Source of the DNA: Thermoanaerobaculia bacterium
Lineage (GTDB): Bacteria; Acidobacteriota; Thermoanaerobaculia; Gp7-AA8
Direction of reading: 5' to 3'
Assembly (NCBI GenBank): GCA_017883205.1
Contig: JADGNZ010000037.1
Location: 1 to 60,646 of the forward strand
Length of the DNA stretch: 60,646 nt
Within the stretch, counting starts at the first letter, position 1. Each line of letters starts with the position of its first letter. Below are positions 41,986-58,547 of the stretch, in pieces. Under the pieces are notes generated by a model. That model saw only the letters and a list, made by a program, of their open reading frames with translations, had not been told where the DNA came from and ran no database searches. A program made the position numbers and the translations under genes.

Positions 41986-42110
41986 GAGGCGGGACGCCTC
42001 GATGGCCGCGGTCGAGACGACCGCACTCCTCAGCGCTGCGAGGCAAGGACGTCGGGAAGGAGTGCGGTCGTCTCGACCGCGGGCACTCGGGCGTCCTCGC
42101 CCGAGTGCTG
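41986..42110. repeat. BIME-like REP pair (GGTCGTCTCGACC and GGGCGTCCTCGCCC cores)
   Basis: GAGGCGGGACGCCTC and GGTCGAGACGACC lie on the left in one orientation; GGAGTGCGGTCGTCTCGACC and CACTCGGGCGTCCTCGCCCG lie on the right. The right half aligns to the REP pairs at 79 and 319 (same GTGCGG-CGTCTCG-CCGCGGGCACT order). It separates the broken toxin from the 3' end of the giant kinase gene. Confidence 0.88.
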
Positions 42111-42173
42111 TCAGTTGCGCAGGTCGAATTTCGTCGACGGCAAACAACATTCGACCCCCGACCCGCGACACCC

Positions 42174-49442
<7,269 letters not shown>

Positions 49443-49635
49443 TACGCGCTGTCCTCCTGAACCCGGCATTGAAGCCGCCGAGCGAGTTTGCAGCTTTCAG
49501 ACCATGGATGAGGGCGGTGTGCGGTCTCGCGGGCGTGCTGGAAGATGCCGACTCAGCCTCGATCTTGCGGTTCAAGGCACGCGCGGCAGGCCACTCCGAG
49601 ACCGCGCAACTGCGCGACCGCGAAACCCTGACGGC

Positions 49636-50688
49636 TTACTCCGACTCCCGACCCCCGGCTTCCGACCCCCGCATCGGCAGCTTGAATCCGATGTAGGTCC
49701 CGGAGCTGATCCCCATCAGCGCCAGCATCGTGGCGCTGAACTCGGGCATGGTCAGATCCCACAACACGGCTGTCAGGAAGATCCCGCCGAGGACGAGCGT
49801 CCAGACGACGACCTGGAGGCGGTCGAACGCGACAATGCCGCTGTCGCCGGTGACGAGATCGCGCCAGAAGCCCTTCGTCGTGAACGTCCGCCGGCCCGCG
49901 GGCGTCACCGCAACCGCGGCAAGCGCCGTGGCTGCGCTGATCCCGACAAGCCCGAGGAGCGATGGAGCGATTGAGTCGCGCTCGCCGGTCACGATCCAGA
50001 TGAAGACGTAGCCGACGACAAGGAGGAAAAACCACCACGCCATCTGCACGCGCGCCAGACTGTACGGCTGCCGTGCGCCATCGATCGGCGGACCATCGCG
50101 CAACATGTCGCTGCGGCGCGCAAGCATAACCAACGCAATGGCCACCAATGTCAGGAGAGCCAGGAAGGCATAGATCGTGTTGTCGAGGTAGAGCTTCTTG
50201 AGCTTCAACGTCATGTTCGCGCCGTCCGCGCGCCGGAGCGGCCGGTCGCCGTGAATGCCGACGCTCATGCGCATGGCCGCGTACGGATCGAAGAGCGGGT
50301 CGTACAGGAACTGCTGCCAGATCGCTTTGTTCTTCTCCGTTCGTTCGAGGATGAACGTCAGCGTCCCGCTCTCCAGATCCATCCCCGAAGGCTCCACACC
50401 GCTGTCGAGCCCTTCGATGAAAAGCGTGATCGGCTGCTGCTGCGCCTCGGCCTCATGAAGGAGCACATCGAGATTACAAACAGAAACGACGATCCAGTCG
50501 GTGAGGTAGACCTGATGAGGATCCTCGTGGACACCCGCCACGCCCGCAACCGCAGTCCCGGAGCCGCACGGCGCAGGTTTGACTCGTCGCCGCGCGGCGC
50601 CAAGCTGATCTGCTTCCTGCCGATCGAAGCAGGAGGCAAATGCGACGAGCACAAGAACGGAGCCGAGAATGCGGAGCCGCGCTGACAT
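49636..50688 (-). CDS. Membrane lipoprotein of unknown function with 4-5 C-terminal helices
   Basis: A 350-residue protein with an N-terminal lipoprotein signal (MSARLRILGSVLVLVAFASC, lipobox cysteine 20). A ~140-residue extracytoplasmic domain follows, then hydrophobic helices at about 170-190, 220-240, 250-270, 290-315 and 320-340. No family recognised. The last residues (GSEAGGRESE) are encoded by S-family word sequence (GACTCCCGACCCCCGGC), so the repeat has extended into the coding end. A TATACT lies 10 nt before the ATG. Before the island insertion it was probably the next gene after nuoF. Confidence 0.75.
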   Translation of the reverse strand: MSARLRILGSVLVLVAFASCFDRQEADQLGAARRRVKPAPCGSGTAVAGVAGVHEDPHQVYLTDWIVVSVCNLDVLLHEAEAQQQPITLFIEGLDSGVEPSGMDLESGTLTFILERTEKNKAIWQQFLYDPLFDPYAAMRMSVGIHGDRPLRRADGANMTLKLKKLYLDNTIYAFLALLTLVAIALVMLARRSDMLRDGPPIDGARQPYSLARVQMAWWFFLLVVGYVFIWIVTGERDSIAPSLLGLVGISAATALAAVAVTPAGRRTFTTKGFWRDLVTGDSGIVAFDRLQVVVWTLVLGGIFLTAVLWDLTMPEFSATMLALMGISSGTYIGFKLPMRGSEAGGRESE

Positions 50689-50740
50689 GGAGGCCGCAAG
50701 TATATGGAATGAAGCCCGCGCGCGACCACACGACTGCGCT

Positions 50741-50798
50741 ACCGCAAACCTAATGCGCCGCGACCGTGCGATCCAACGTGCGAAACCGCACGGTCTCG
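50741..50798 (-). pseudogene. Relic of a nuoF 3' end
   Basis: On the minus strand it translates E T V R F R T L D R T V A A H stop, against E T V R Y R R L D R A V A A H stop in nuoF at 53051-53099. Similarity stops abruptly on its 5' side, so only the final 15 codons, the stop codon and a short downstream stretch remain. Confidence 0.88.
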
Positions 50799-50815
50799 AT
50801 GGCGCAGAGGGCAAC

Positions 50816-51226
50816 TCAGCGATCGTGAATCAGCGTGCCTTGAAGAAGGCGGACGTAGGGATACGCGCGGATCTTCTCGTCGCACGTCGCGAGTGGCAGA
50901 TCGCAGATGCGTGAGGTTGCCACGATGATCTGATCTGCCGGGTCGCGATGAAACTTCCCCGGAAGCCGGGCGCTGGCCATGGCGATCTCCGGCGAGATCG
51001 GAATGAGGCTCACGCCCGAGGGATGGAGCGCAAGATCGAGCCATTCGTCAAGATCCTTCGCAAGCTCCAGCCGTCCGCGCTCAACGAGCATCGAGACTTC
51101 CCAGCATGAGATCGCGCTCACCGCCAATCCCTCCGCTGCCCCGTACTCGATCGTCATCCGCAATCCGCCCGGCATCGGGTCGTCCTGAACCCACCAGATC
51201 CAGACATGCGTATCCAGCAGGATCAC
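50816..51226 (-). CDS. vapC: PIN-domain ribonuclease toxin (VapC-like)
   Basis: A 136-residue PIN-domain protein. With the GTG start at 51226 the acidic active-site residues are Asp5 (ILLDTHVW), Glu43 (SCWEVSML), Asp98 (DPADQIIVATS) and Asp116 (ATCDEK). VapC toxins cleave tRNA or rRNA when their antitoxin is lost. The GTG overlaps the antitoxin stop codon as GTGA; an in-frame start at 51241 is also possible. It lies within the island next to the nuoF relic. Confidence 0.88.
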   Translation of the reverse strand: MILLDTHVWIWWVQDDPMPGGLRMTIEYGAAEGLAVSAISCWEVSMLVERGRLELAKDLDEWLDLALHPSGVSLIPISPEIAMASARLPGKFHRDPADQIIVATSRICDLPLATCDEKIRAYPYVRLLQGTLIHDR

Positions 51227-51432
51227 TTCAAAGCATCCCACTCCGACGGATCAACGGCTGGCTCAAACGGCTCGATGTAGCGGAACGGAAGGCCAAAAAG
51301 CGGATATGTGACCGGCACGGGATCAGGGATCCCAATCGTAACCTCCACTTCCTGCCCTTCGGTCACCGGCACGCCGTCAACGACGACCCGCCCGTCCCTC
51401 AGCACTACAACTTTGAACTTGTGCTCCTTCAT
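51223..51432 (-). CDS. VapB-like antitoxin
   Basis: A 69-residue acidic protein upstream of and overlapping vapC by 4 nt. The N-terminal half (FKVVVLRDGRVVVDGVPVTEGQEVEVTIG) is beta-rich like small DNA-binding antitoxins. The C-terminal YIEPFEPAVDPSEWDALK resembles the toxin-wrapping tails of VapB proteins. It was identified mainly by position, size and composition. Confidence 0.8.
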   Translation of the reverse strand: MKEHKFKVVVLRDGRVVVDGVPVTEGQEVEVTIGIPDPVPVTYPLFGLPFRYIEPFEPAVDPSEWDALK

Positions 51433-51633
51433 GACAACTCCTCAAACCGAGGGTACCTCGGAAAGACGCGGAAGAAAAGGGGGGGGGAAACAGCGCTCTC
51501 GCATCCACTCGGTTCGGGGCAGTCAGGGGCGAAAGCGGCGCCACTTTCGACGGTCGGCTAACTGCAATCGCTTCACACAGACTCATTGATCGGCAAGCGC
51601 GCAGCGAACACCGTCGCGATCTGCGCATCCTAC

Positions 51634-52884
51634 CTATAGTTCGAAACATCTGCACAGCGACACCGTTGACGCTGTCGCAATATCGTCCATCGGCGTCGAG
51701 CGAAAGTGTCGAACATATCCAGAATAGCCTGACCACGTCTCTATCGAACTTGAGCCTCCATGAATCAGCTCGTTCCTGAGATCAATCAAGTGACGAATCC
51801 TGCTCACCCAAGCCCGATCACCTGCAAAGAGTTGCTCCACGCCGGTGACTATCGACGATTCAACGGAGCCTCGCACGCCGAACAGCGCGTCGAGGACGAT
51901 AAAGAAATGAATGAAGCGCTCGATGCCATCAGCCATGAACCCGAAGTGCAGGAACTGCGACGCAACGATGGCTCTCCGACTCATCTCATCAGAAGCACTC
52001 TCCCGTCTGGAATACCAAGATTGCACGCCAGAGAGGAGATCGGGAGTAACTTCGATCTTGGCAAACGTCAGTGGTACGAGACCATCCACGCAGCCAAATA
52101 GTTGAGCGGACCGACCGGTACTGCTCAACGCTGCGAACTGGTTATAACCAAGCAGAGCTTCGTCGCGCGTCCTGATCAGCAACCACGGTAGCGATGCTGG
52201 TGAAAATGCAAACAGCAGTGCGACAAGCGTTTTGATTCGTTCGAATGCTCCTTTGTTAGCGCCACGCTCGGTCCCGGAGGTACGGCACACCGCCCAAAGA
52301 TCTGGCGGAATTGATCCGTAAACATTTGGATCACTATCGTCGGTCACGCCGGTTCGAGGGTTCCAGCGCGAGGATCTTTGAAAGTCTGCCGAGACTGAAC
52401 GCCAAGCATCGAGGTCGGTCGCATTGATAAGGGTCAAGCCGTCGCTCCCCACCTCAATGGAGGGAGATGAGATTTTCAGGAGCGGAACTACAACCAACCA
52501 ATCTGTGACGGTAGACACGACGGCGCCTTGAAGGATTGACCATAATTTCGTCGCAAATTCGCCTGCGGATCCAGCTCGACCATCGAACATGGTGCAAATC
52601 TCAGTGAACCAAGAGGATTGAAGAATCTCTCTGTTGTCAGCATTCTTTTGTAACGTTTCTTCAATCGTCTCGACAACCGTTTCGATGTCGAGCGGAAGGT
52701 GATTGAGCCGAGAGATAATCATGCTCGCAAGTTCGTCCCGTGTTTGGGCACCCTTCCGGGTCAGCCACCAACTCAAGCCCACATAGCGAGCCGAGAACCT
52801 TCGAACGAACGAGTCGGCAACTTCACGCGAGTGATAGCACTTTGTTAGAGCGATGATTTTGCCGAGAATCTTGGCATCCTTCAC
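51634..52884 (-). CDS. HEPN-domain protein, Apea-like C-terminus
   Basis: A 416-residue protein. The C-terminal part has FIVLDALFG, GVEQLFAG and LIDLRNELIHGG with the RNase motif R-x4-H (Arg370, His375), as in Apea-like HEPN domains, some of which act in antiphage abortive infection. The N-terminal ~250 residues match no family I recognise. Codon usage and base composition (roughly low-to-mid 50s % GC, with AT-rich stretches) differ clearly from the neighbours. It lies inside the putative island at the nuoF 3' end. The start MKDAKILGKIIAL has no strong ribosome-binding site. RNase activity and defence role are inference. Confidence 0.7.
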   Translation of the reverse strand: MKDAKILGKIIALTKCYHSREVADSFVRRFSARYVGLSWWLTRKGAQTRDELASMIISRLNHLPLDIETVVETIEETLQKNADNREILQSSWFTEICTMFDGRAGSAGEFATKLWSILQGAVVSTVTDWLVVVPLLKISSPSIEVGSDGLTLINATDLDAWRSVSADFQRSSRWNPRTGVTDDSDPNVYGSIPPDLWAVCRTSGTERGANKGAFERIKTLVALLFAFSPASLPWLLIRTRDEALLGYNQFAALSSTGRSAQLFGCVDGLVPLTFAKIEVTPDLLSGVQSWYSRRESASDEMSRRAIVASQFLHFGFMADGIERFIHFFIVLDALFGVRGSVESSIVTGVEQLFAGDRAWVSRIRHLIDLRNELIHGGSSSIETWSGYSGYVRHFRSTPMDDIATASTVSLCRCFEL

Positions 52885-53050
52885 ACCGAAAGGTTACCGC
52901 ACTTGATCGCAGAGATGGACGATGGTTACGGTTCCGCAGGGGATTCCTCGCCCGCCCGCCGCCCCGCCCTCTCGGAATGACAGTTGCGGGCTTGCGGATT
53001 TGGCTGGGCTTCTGCGCGACAGCGCTACTGCGCGAACGAGTACCGCAACT

Positions 53051-54361
<1,311 letters not shown>

Positions 54362-54375
54362 GTGTTTGTTGTGAT

Positions 54376-54448
54376 CAGAGATTAGAGACTAGAGATCAGG
54401 GATAGCCAGCGTTTGGCGAGTTTTCCGATCTCTTGTCTCTGATCTCTG
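54376..54448. repeat. D-family inverted repeat (AGAGAT/C words) in the nuoE-nuoF spacer
   Basis: CAGAGATTAGAGACTAGAG on the left faces CTCTTGTCTCTGATCTCTG on the right, imperfectly. It lies in the transcribed spacer between nuoE and nuoF, and its last two bases approach the nuoE stop codon. Confidence 0.75.
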
Positions 54449-54449
54449 C

Positions 54450-54980
54450 TTATTTCAACTCCGCCAGCAGCGCGTCCATCTTCGTGACGTCCATGTTCTC
54501 GTGATACTCGTTATTGACCTGCACGACCGGGGCAGTGCCGCAGGAGCCGAGGCATTCCACTTCGACGACGGTGTACTGACCGTCTTTGGTCGTCGCGCCC
54601 GGCTGAACATCGAGCTTGTCGCAGAGATGGTCGTAAATGTCGTACGCGCGGCGGACCATGCAGCTCAGATTCGTGCAGACCTGCAGGTGGTATTTGCCCA
54701 CAGGCTTCTGGTTGTACATGTTGTAGAACGAGACGACGCCGAACACGGTCGCCGGCGAGAGATCCAGCAACTCTCCCACGTACAACACGGCCTCGGGTGA
54801 GATCCAGCCCCACACTTCCTGGACGAGATGGAGTGTCGGCAGCAGCGATGCTTCCTTCGTCGGATACCTCGTCAGGATGTAATCGAATTTCTTCTTCGCT
54901 TCGGGCGGAAACACGACGGGCTTGTTGCGATCGGGGAAGCGATCGGGAGCGTAGGGATTATCGGGATGGAGATCAGCCAT
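54450..54980 (-). CDS. nuoE: NADH-quinone oxidoreductase subunit E
   Basis: A 176-residue 24-kDa subunit of complex I that carries the [2Fe-2S] cluster N1a. The four cysteine ligands are in CTNLSC and CLGSC, spaced as in the thioredoxin-like family. An N-terminal extension (ADLHPDNPYAPDRFPDRNKP) precedes the conserved helical domain. It starts 2 nt after the nuoA stop codon and precedes nuoF, so the three form an operon. Confidence 0.96.
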   Translation of the reverse strand: MADLHPDNPYAPDRFPDRNKPVVFPPEAKKKFDYILTRYPTKEASLLPTLHLVQEVWGWISPEAVLYVGELLDLSPATVFGVVSFYNMYNQKPVGKYHLQVCTNLSCMVRRAYDIYDHLCDKLDVQPGATTKDGQYTVVEVECLGSCGTAPVVQVNNEYHENMDVTKMDALLAELK

Positions 54981-54982
54981 GG

Positions 54983-55351
54983 CTAAAAGTCGAATGCTTT
55001 CTTTTTCCAGACGTAGACGTAGCCGACAGCGAGGAGAACGATGAAGACGAGCATCTCGCCGAAGAGGAACATGCCCTGTGCGCCGGTGGACGCCTCGCGG
55101 TAGATGACCGCCCAGGGGTAGAGGAACGCCGCCTCGATGTCGAAGAGGATGAACAACATGGCGATCTGGTAGAAGCGGACGTTGACGCGCTTCCGGTTCT
55201 CATCGAGCGACGGCACCCCGCTCTCGTACGGCTCCTGCTTCGACGCGGTGCGGGCATGCCCGCCGACGAACCAGGCCAGCGCAAGCATCACGACGCCGAC
55301 GACGACGGCGATGAGCATCATGATCAGGACGGGAAGGAGTGTGTGGGTCAT
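54983..55351 (-). CDS. nuoA: NADH-quinone oxidoreductase subunit A
   Basis: A 122-residue membrane subunit of complex I with three transmembrane helices. The conserved YESGVPSLDENRKRVNVRFY loop (Cys/Gly region near the quinone site) and LFILFDIEAAFLYPWAV are present. It is first in the nuoA-nuoE-nuoF cluster. nuoB, C and D, which usually follow nuoA, are missing here. Confidence 0.96.
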   Translation of the reverse strand: MTHTLLPVLIMMLIAVVVGVVMLALAWFVGGHARTASKQEPYESGVPSLDENRKRVNVRFYQIAMLFILFDIEAAFLYPWAVIYREASTGAQGMFLFGEMLVFIVLLAVGYVYVWKKKAFDF

Positions 55352-55396
55352 GAACGGCGGTGAATGCTAGTCGCAAAGGTGGTGCCGGGCAAGGGT

Positions 55397-55439
55397 CGCC
55401 GCCGGGCCGGCGGCGGTACAGCCGGCGGGCCGCCGGCGC
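55397..55439. repeat. GC-rich paired palindromes (GCCGCCGGGCCGGCGGC)
   Basis: Two adjacent hairpins, GCCGCCGGGCCGGCGGC and GCCGGCGGGCCGCCGGC, are separated by GGTACA. They lie between the STAS gene end and nuoA. Confidence 0.8.
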
Positions 55440-55448
55440 TACACTCGA

Positions 55449-55799
55449 TTACGCCGCGGTATCGGTGAGGTACTCCATCGCCGTCTCGCGTGAGTCGAAG
55501 ATCTTGAAGACGGTGTCGAGCTTGGTGATCTTGAGGAGGGCCAGGATGCGGTGAGATGGTTTGACCAGCGCCATCTTGCGCTGGCGGTCTTCGAACTTCT
55601 GCAGGTAGCCGATCAGCTCGCCGAGGCCGGTCGAGTCCATGTAGTTGATCGCTTCGAAGTTGATCATCACCGGGCCGGTCTCATCGTTGAGGACCTTCTC
55701 GAGGTAGCTCGAGAACTCGCGCGCGCTCTCCCCCAGCTTGATCACGCCCTGGATGTCGAGCACTGTCACGTCGTCAACGCGGTTCTTGATGATGTTCAA
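55449..55799 (-). CDS. STAS-domain anti-sigma-factor antagonist
   Basis: A 116-residue single STAS-domain protein of the SpoIIAA/RsbV type. The likely phosphorylated serine is Ser56 in MDSTGLGELIGYL. Proteins of this group bind anti-sigma kinases and release sigma factors when dephosphorylated. No kinase or sigma-factor gene is adjacent. It starts 75 nt from the YvlD-like gene's stop and precedes nuoA. Confidence 0.9.
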   Translation of the reverse strand: MNIIKNRVDDVTVLDIQGVIKLGESAREFSSYLEKVLNDETGPVMINFEAINYMDSTGLGELIGYLQKFEDRQRKMALVKPSHRILALLKITKLDTVFKIFDSRETAMEYLTDTAA

Positions 55800-55874
55800 A
55801 GCAAGGCTCCCTTTTCGAATCGGCGATGGCCCTAGTGTACGGGATTGGCTTCCGTGTGTCAGCTTGCCTGCGCT

Positions 55875-56228
55875 TCAGCGCTCCTTCTCGGGTTTGCGGC
55901 CGATGCGGTTCGTGATCCACGAGATGATGGCCAGCACGATGGCGCCGATGAGGGCGGCCACGAAGTCGTCGATACGGAATCCGGGAGCGAAGAAGGCCGT
56001 CAGCTCGAGCATGACTGCGTTGAGGACGATGAGAAACAGCCCGAGCGTGACGATCGTCAGCGGCATCGTGAGCAGCACGAGGATCGGCCGGACGATGGCG
56101 TTCAGCAGGCCGAGGATCAGGGCGGCGATGGCAAGCGACACGATCGATCGGTAGTGAAACCCCGGCACGAGCGTGACGACGACGAAGAGCGCGAGTGTGT
56201 TCAGTGCCCAGCGCAGGATCAGATGCAT
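55875..56228 (-). CDS. YvlD/phage-holin-family small membrane protein
   Basis: A 117-residue protein with four predicted helices: WALNTLALFVVVTLVPGF, VSLAIAALILGLLNAIVRPI, VLLTMPLTIVTLGLFLIVLN and FVAALIGAIVLAIISWI. The NAIVRPIL segment and pattern match the YvlD family (mycobacterial-type superfamily IV holins by name only). Its true role is envelope-related and poorly known. No lysis genes are nearby, so a holin role is unlikely. Confidence 0.85.
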   Translation of the reverse strand: MHLILRWALNTLALFVVVTLVPGFHYRSIVSLAIAALILGLLNAIVRPILVLLTMPLTIVTLGLFLIVLNAVMLELTAFFAPGFRIDDFVAALIGAIVLAIISWITNRIGRKPEKER

Positions 56229-56249
56229 GGGGACATTATCCTCCCGAGG

Positions 56250-56342
56250 AGCACAGACAAGAGTGTCTGTGCCACATCAAGCCCACCTCGCAAGCCTCGC
56301 ACAGGACGAGCATTTTGTGGCACAGACACTCTTGTCTGTGCT
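56250..56342. repeat. C-family inverted repeat, copy 4
   Basis: Arms match the copies at 29-35 kb (AGCACAGACAAGAGTGTCTG and its complement). It ends 1 nt before the stop codon of the saccharopine-dehydrogenase-like gene. Confidence 0.92.
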
Positions 56343-56343
56343 C

Positions 56344-57468
56344 TCACGACACGTGAACCACGATCTTCCGCCTCGCCAGCTCCTGCATGAACAGCTCCGG
56401 CGGGATGCAACGCTCCTGCGGGAGGGCGCCCTTTTGCGTTGTCTGGCCGCGGGCCATCATCAGGGCGACGATCGACGCCGGGAACGCGGTCGTGCGCATC
56501 ATTGCGGAGAGGCCGGTCGTCTCGTCGTAACTGTCGATGATGTCGTAGCGGAGGCGCTTCCCGTCCCCGACGAATTCGACGCGGACGAGGACGACGTCCG
56601 GCTCGTCGGCGGGGAGATTGCGGACGAGGAGATCGCCGAGCAGGCGGCGCGGCGCTACCTGCACGCCGTCGACCGTCATCTTCTCGCTGCTGCAGAGGCC
56701 GATGTCGATCATGGTCTTGAATTTGGCGCAGTGGCCGGGATAGCGGATCGTCTTGTAGTCGAGCTCGCGCACTTTGCCGACGAACGTTTCGGGTAGCGTC
56801 GACGTGCCGCCGGAGGTCTGGAACGCCTCCATCCTCCCAAACGGTGCCGGAAAATCGATCTCCTCCACCTCGGTCATCGAGTCGACCATCGTGATGCGGC
56901 CGTCGCGGATGACGCGGGCGCGCTCGATGTACTCGTTGATGAGACCTTCGACCGAGAAGACGAGCTGGTAGTCGAGCGGCGGCTTCGGATTCTGCGGCAG
57001 GCCGCCGACGCGGATATGGATCTCATCGAGCGTCTCGAACTGCGCCGCGCCATGCGCGACGAGCACGGCCACCATGCCGGGCGCGAGGCCGCAATCGGGG
57101 ACGATGTTGACGCCTCGGGCGCGCGCCTCCGCGTCGAGGGCGAGCTCGGCATCGACGACGTCGTTGTTGCCGCCGAGGTCGCAGAAGTTTGTGCCGGCCT
57201 CAATAGCGGCGCGGGCCAGACGCTCATTGAGCCAGTAGTTGACGCAACTGATAGCGCTGTCGTGACCGCGCATGAGTGCGACGACGTCCGCGTGATTGCT
57301 GACGTCGACCGCGTGCGGCGTGACGTTGCCGTCGACGACGGACGCGACATGGTTGGCGCGATCGGCGGCGACGTCGGCAACGGTGACTTCATCGACGTCG
57401 GGCTGTTGGATGAGATCGTAGACGGCGCCAAAGCCCATGCGGCCGGCGCCCAGAACGAGTATGCGCAT
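56344..57468 (-). CDS. Saccharopine dehydrogenase-family oxidoreductase
   Basis: A 374-residue NAD(P)-dependent enzyme. The Rossmann motif is VLGAGRMGFGAVYDL (residues 4-18), followed by CDLGGNNDVVDAEL and VNIVPDCGLAPGMVAVLVAHGAA, which are typical of the saccharopine reductase/lysine 6-dehydrogenase group. The reaction is probably oxidative or reductive C-N chemistry in amino-acid (lysine) metabolism; no neighbour clarifies it. The start at 57468 (MRILVLGAG) is preferred to 57480. Confidence 0.88.
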   Translation of the reverse strand: MRILVLGAGRMGFGAVYDLIQQPDVDEVTVADVAADRANHVASVVDGNVTPHAVDVSNHADVVALMRGHDSAISCVNYWLNERLARAAIEAGTNFCDLGGNNDVVDAELALDAEARARGVNIVPDCGLAPGMVAVLVAHGAAQFETLDEIHIRVGGLPQNPKPPLDYQLVFSVEGLINEYIERARVIRDGRITMVDSMTEVEEIDFPAPFGRMEAFQTSGGTSTLPETFVGKVRELDYKTIRYPGHCAKFKTMIDIGLCSSEKMTVDGVQVAPRRLLGDLLVRNLPADEPDVVLVRVEFVGDGKRLRYDIIDSYDETTGLSAMMRTTAFPASIVALMMARGQTTQKGALPQERCIPPELFMQELARRKIVVHVS

Positions 57469-57485
57469 GAGGAGGCGCATGGTAG

Positions 57486-57557
57486 TTTATCTGCGTCTGT
57501 CTGCGTCATCTGCGGAGCCGTTTCTATCCGCAGATGACGCAGATGGACGCAGATAAA
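57486..57557. repeat. T-family inverted repeat (GACGCAGAT words), partly coding
   Basis: TTTATCTGCGTCTGTCTGCG... (57486-57516) faces ...GACGCAGATGGACGCAGATAAA (right arm 57527-57557), matching at nearly all positions. Its right arm encodes the first residues of the cytochrome b gene, and its left arm lies just before the divergent saccharopine-dehydrogenase-like gene. Confidence 0.9.
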
Positions 57558-58547
57558 CCCGCGGATGAAGCGCCGGTCGTTGCTGATCCGCAGATAGACG
57601 CGGATGAACCTGCGGACGATGCAAAGGCTCTTGTTGAAAACGCCGCCGGCGCAGTCGAGGAAATGCCTGTCGAGGCAGTAGCGGTCGTCCAGAAGCCGAT
57701 CGAGGAACTGCCGGTTGAGAAACTTCCGGTCAAGGAAGTCGTCGTCGATCCACCTCGGATCTCCGACCCCCCACACCCGACTCCCCACCCCCCAAACACA
57801 CGCCTCGTCGTCATCAAGCATCACGCCCTCGTGCGGCTGTCGCACTGGCTGAACGTGCCGATTCTCTTTGCGCTCGTCGTCAGCGGCTTGTCGATCTACT
57901 GGGCCTCGCCGGTCTTCCTGCACAAGCCTGATCCGGTCACGCACAGCCGCGACTACCTCGCTGACCTCGGCATCGCCATCGCCCAGCACATTCCCGGCGC
58001 CAAGGCCGACGGCTTCTGGTTCTACGATCACTTCGGCCTCGGCGTGTTCAATCTGGCCGGAGCGCTGCGCTGGCACTGGCTCTTCGTCTATCTCTTCCTC
58101 GCCACCGGCGTCCTCTACATCCTCGGCCTGCTCCTCGGCCGCGGCTATCGCGCGCTGCTGCCGCGCCGCGGCATGATCGCCGACGGATTCGCAATGATCC
58201 GCTACTACGCCGGCGTCGTCCCGATGAAGATCCTGCGGCGACCGTGGGCACATCCGCACATCACGACGAAGTACAACGCCCTGCAGCGCGGCGCGTATGC
58301 GTCGATGCCCATCGCGGGCGCGCTCGCCCTCGCCAGCGGCTGGGCGATGCACAAGCCGGTGCAGTTCAGGTGGCTGGAGCGGCTCTTCGGCTCGTACGAC
58401 GGCGCGCGCATCGTCCACTTCGCCGTGATGATCTACTTCATCCTCTTTCTCGTCCCGCACGTCGTGCTCGTGCTGGTCGATGGATGGGACACGATGCGCT
58501 CGATGATCGTGGGATGGTCGGACCGCATCGGAGGAAGCCATGACTGA
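57534..58547 (+). CDS. Cytochrome b-type membrane protein with repeat-derived N-terminus
   Basis: A 337-residue protein. From about residue 92 it is a diheme cytochrome b561/hydrogenase-type b subunit: HHALVRLSHWLNVPILFALVV, WFYDHFGLGVFNLAGALRWHWLFVYLFLATGV, LLGRGYRALL, GWAMHKP, IVHFAVMIYFILFLVPHV. Candidate heme ligands are the histidines in these helices. The first ~88 residues are acidic, Pro-rich and low-complexity, translating a T-family arm and an S-family word tract. The true start may be internal (Met at 57663). It overlaps the downstream molybdoenzyme gene by 8 nt, so it is probably that enzyme's electron partner. Confidence 0.85.
   Translation: MTQMDADKPADEAPVVADPQIDADEPADDAKALVENAAGAVEEMPVEAVAVVQKPIEELPVEKLPVKEVVVDPPRISDPPHPTPHPPNTRLVVIKHHALVRLSHWLNVPILFALVVSGLSIYWASPVFLHKPDPVTHSRDYLADLGIAIAQHIPGAKADGFWFYDHFGLGVFNLAGALRWHWLFVYLFLATGVLYILGLLLGRGYRALLPRRGMIADGFAMIRYYAGVVPMKILRRPWAHPHITTKYNALQRGAYASMPIAGALALASGWAMHKPVQFRWLERLFGSYDGARIVHFAVMIYFILFLVPHVVLVLVDGWDTMRSMIVGWSDRIGGSHD
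57758..57802. repeat. S-family C-rich word tract inside the cytochrome b gene
   Basis: GGATCTCCGACCCCCCACAC followed by CCGACTCCCCACCCCCCAAA encodes the proline-rich stretch RISDPPHPTPHPPN. Only the C-rich half is present. Confidence 0.75.

Noticed and set aside
49443-49635. Small gene between the giant kinase and the lipoprotein gene
   Set aside because: Short plus-strand frames exist but lack ribosome-binding sites and family signatures; the interval holds the kinase's ribosome-binding site and otherwise nothing recognisable.
51433-51633. Small gene in the 200-bp spacer after vapB
   Set aside because: Only a G-homopolymer-rich stretch and short frames without start signals are seen.
55875-56228. 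Prophage remnant suggested by the holin-family name
   Set aside because: No endolysin, structural or replication genes nearby; YvlD-like proteins are widespread chromosomal membrane proteins.
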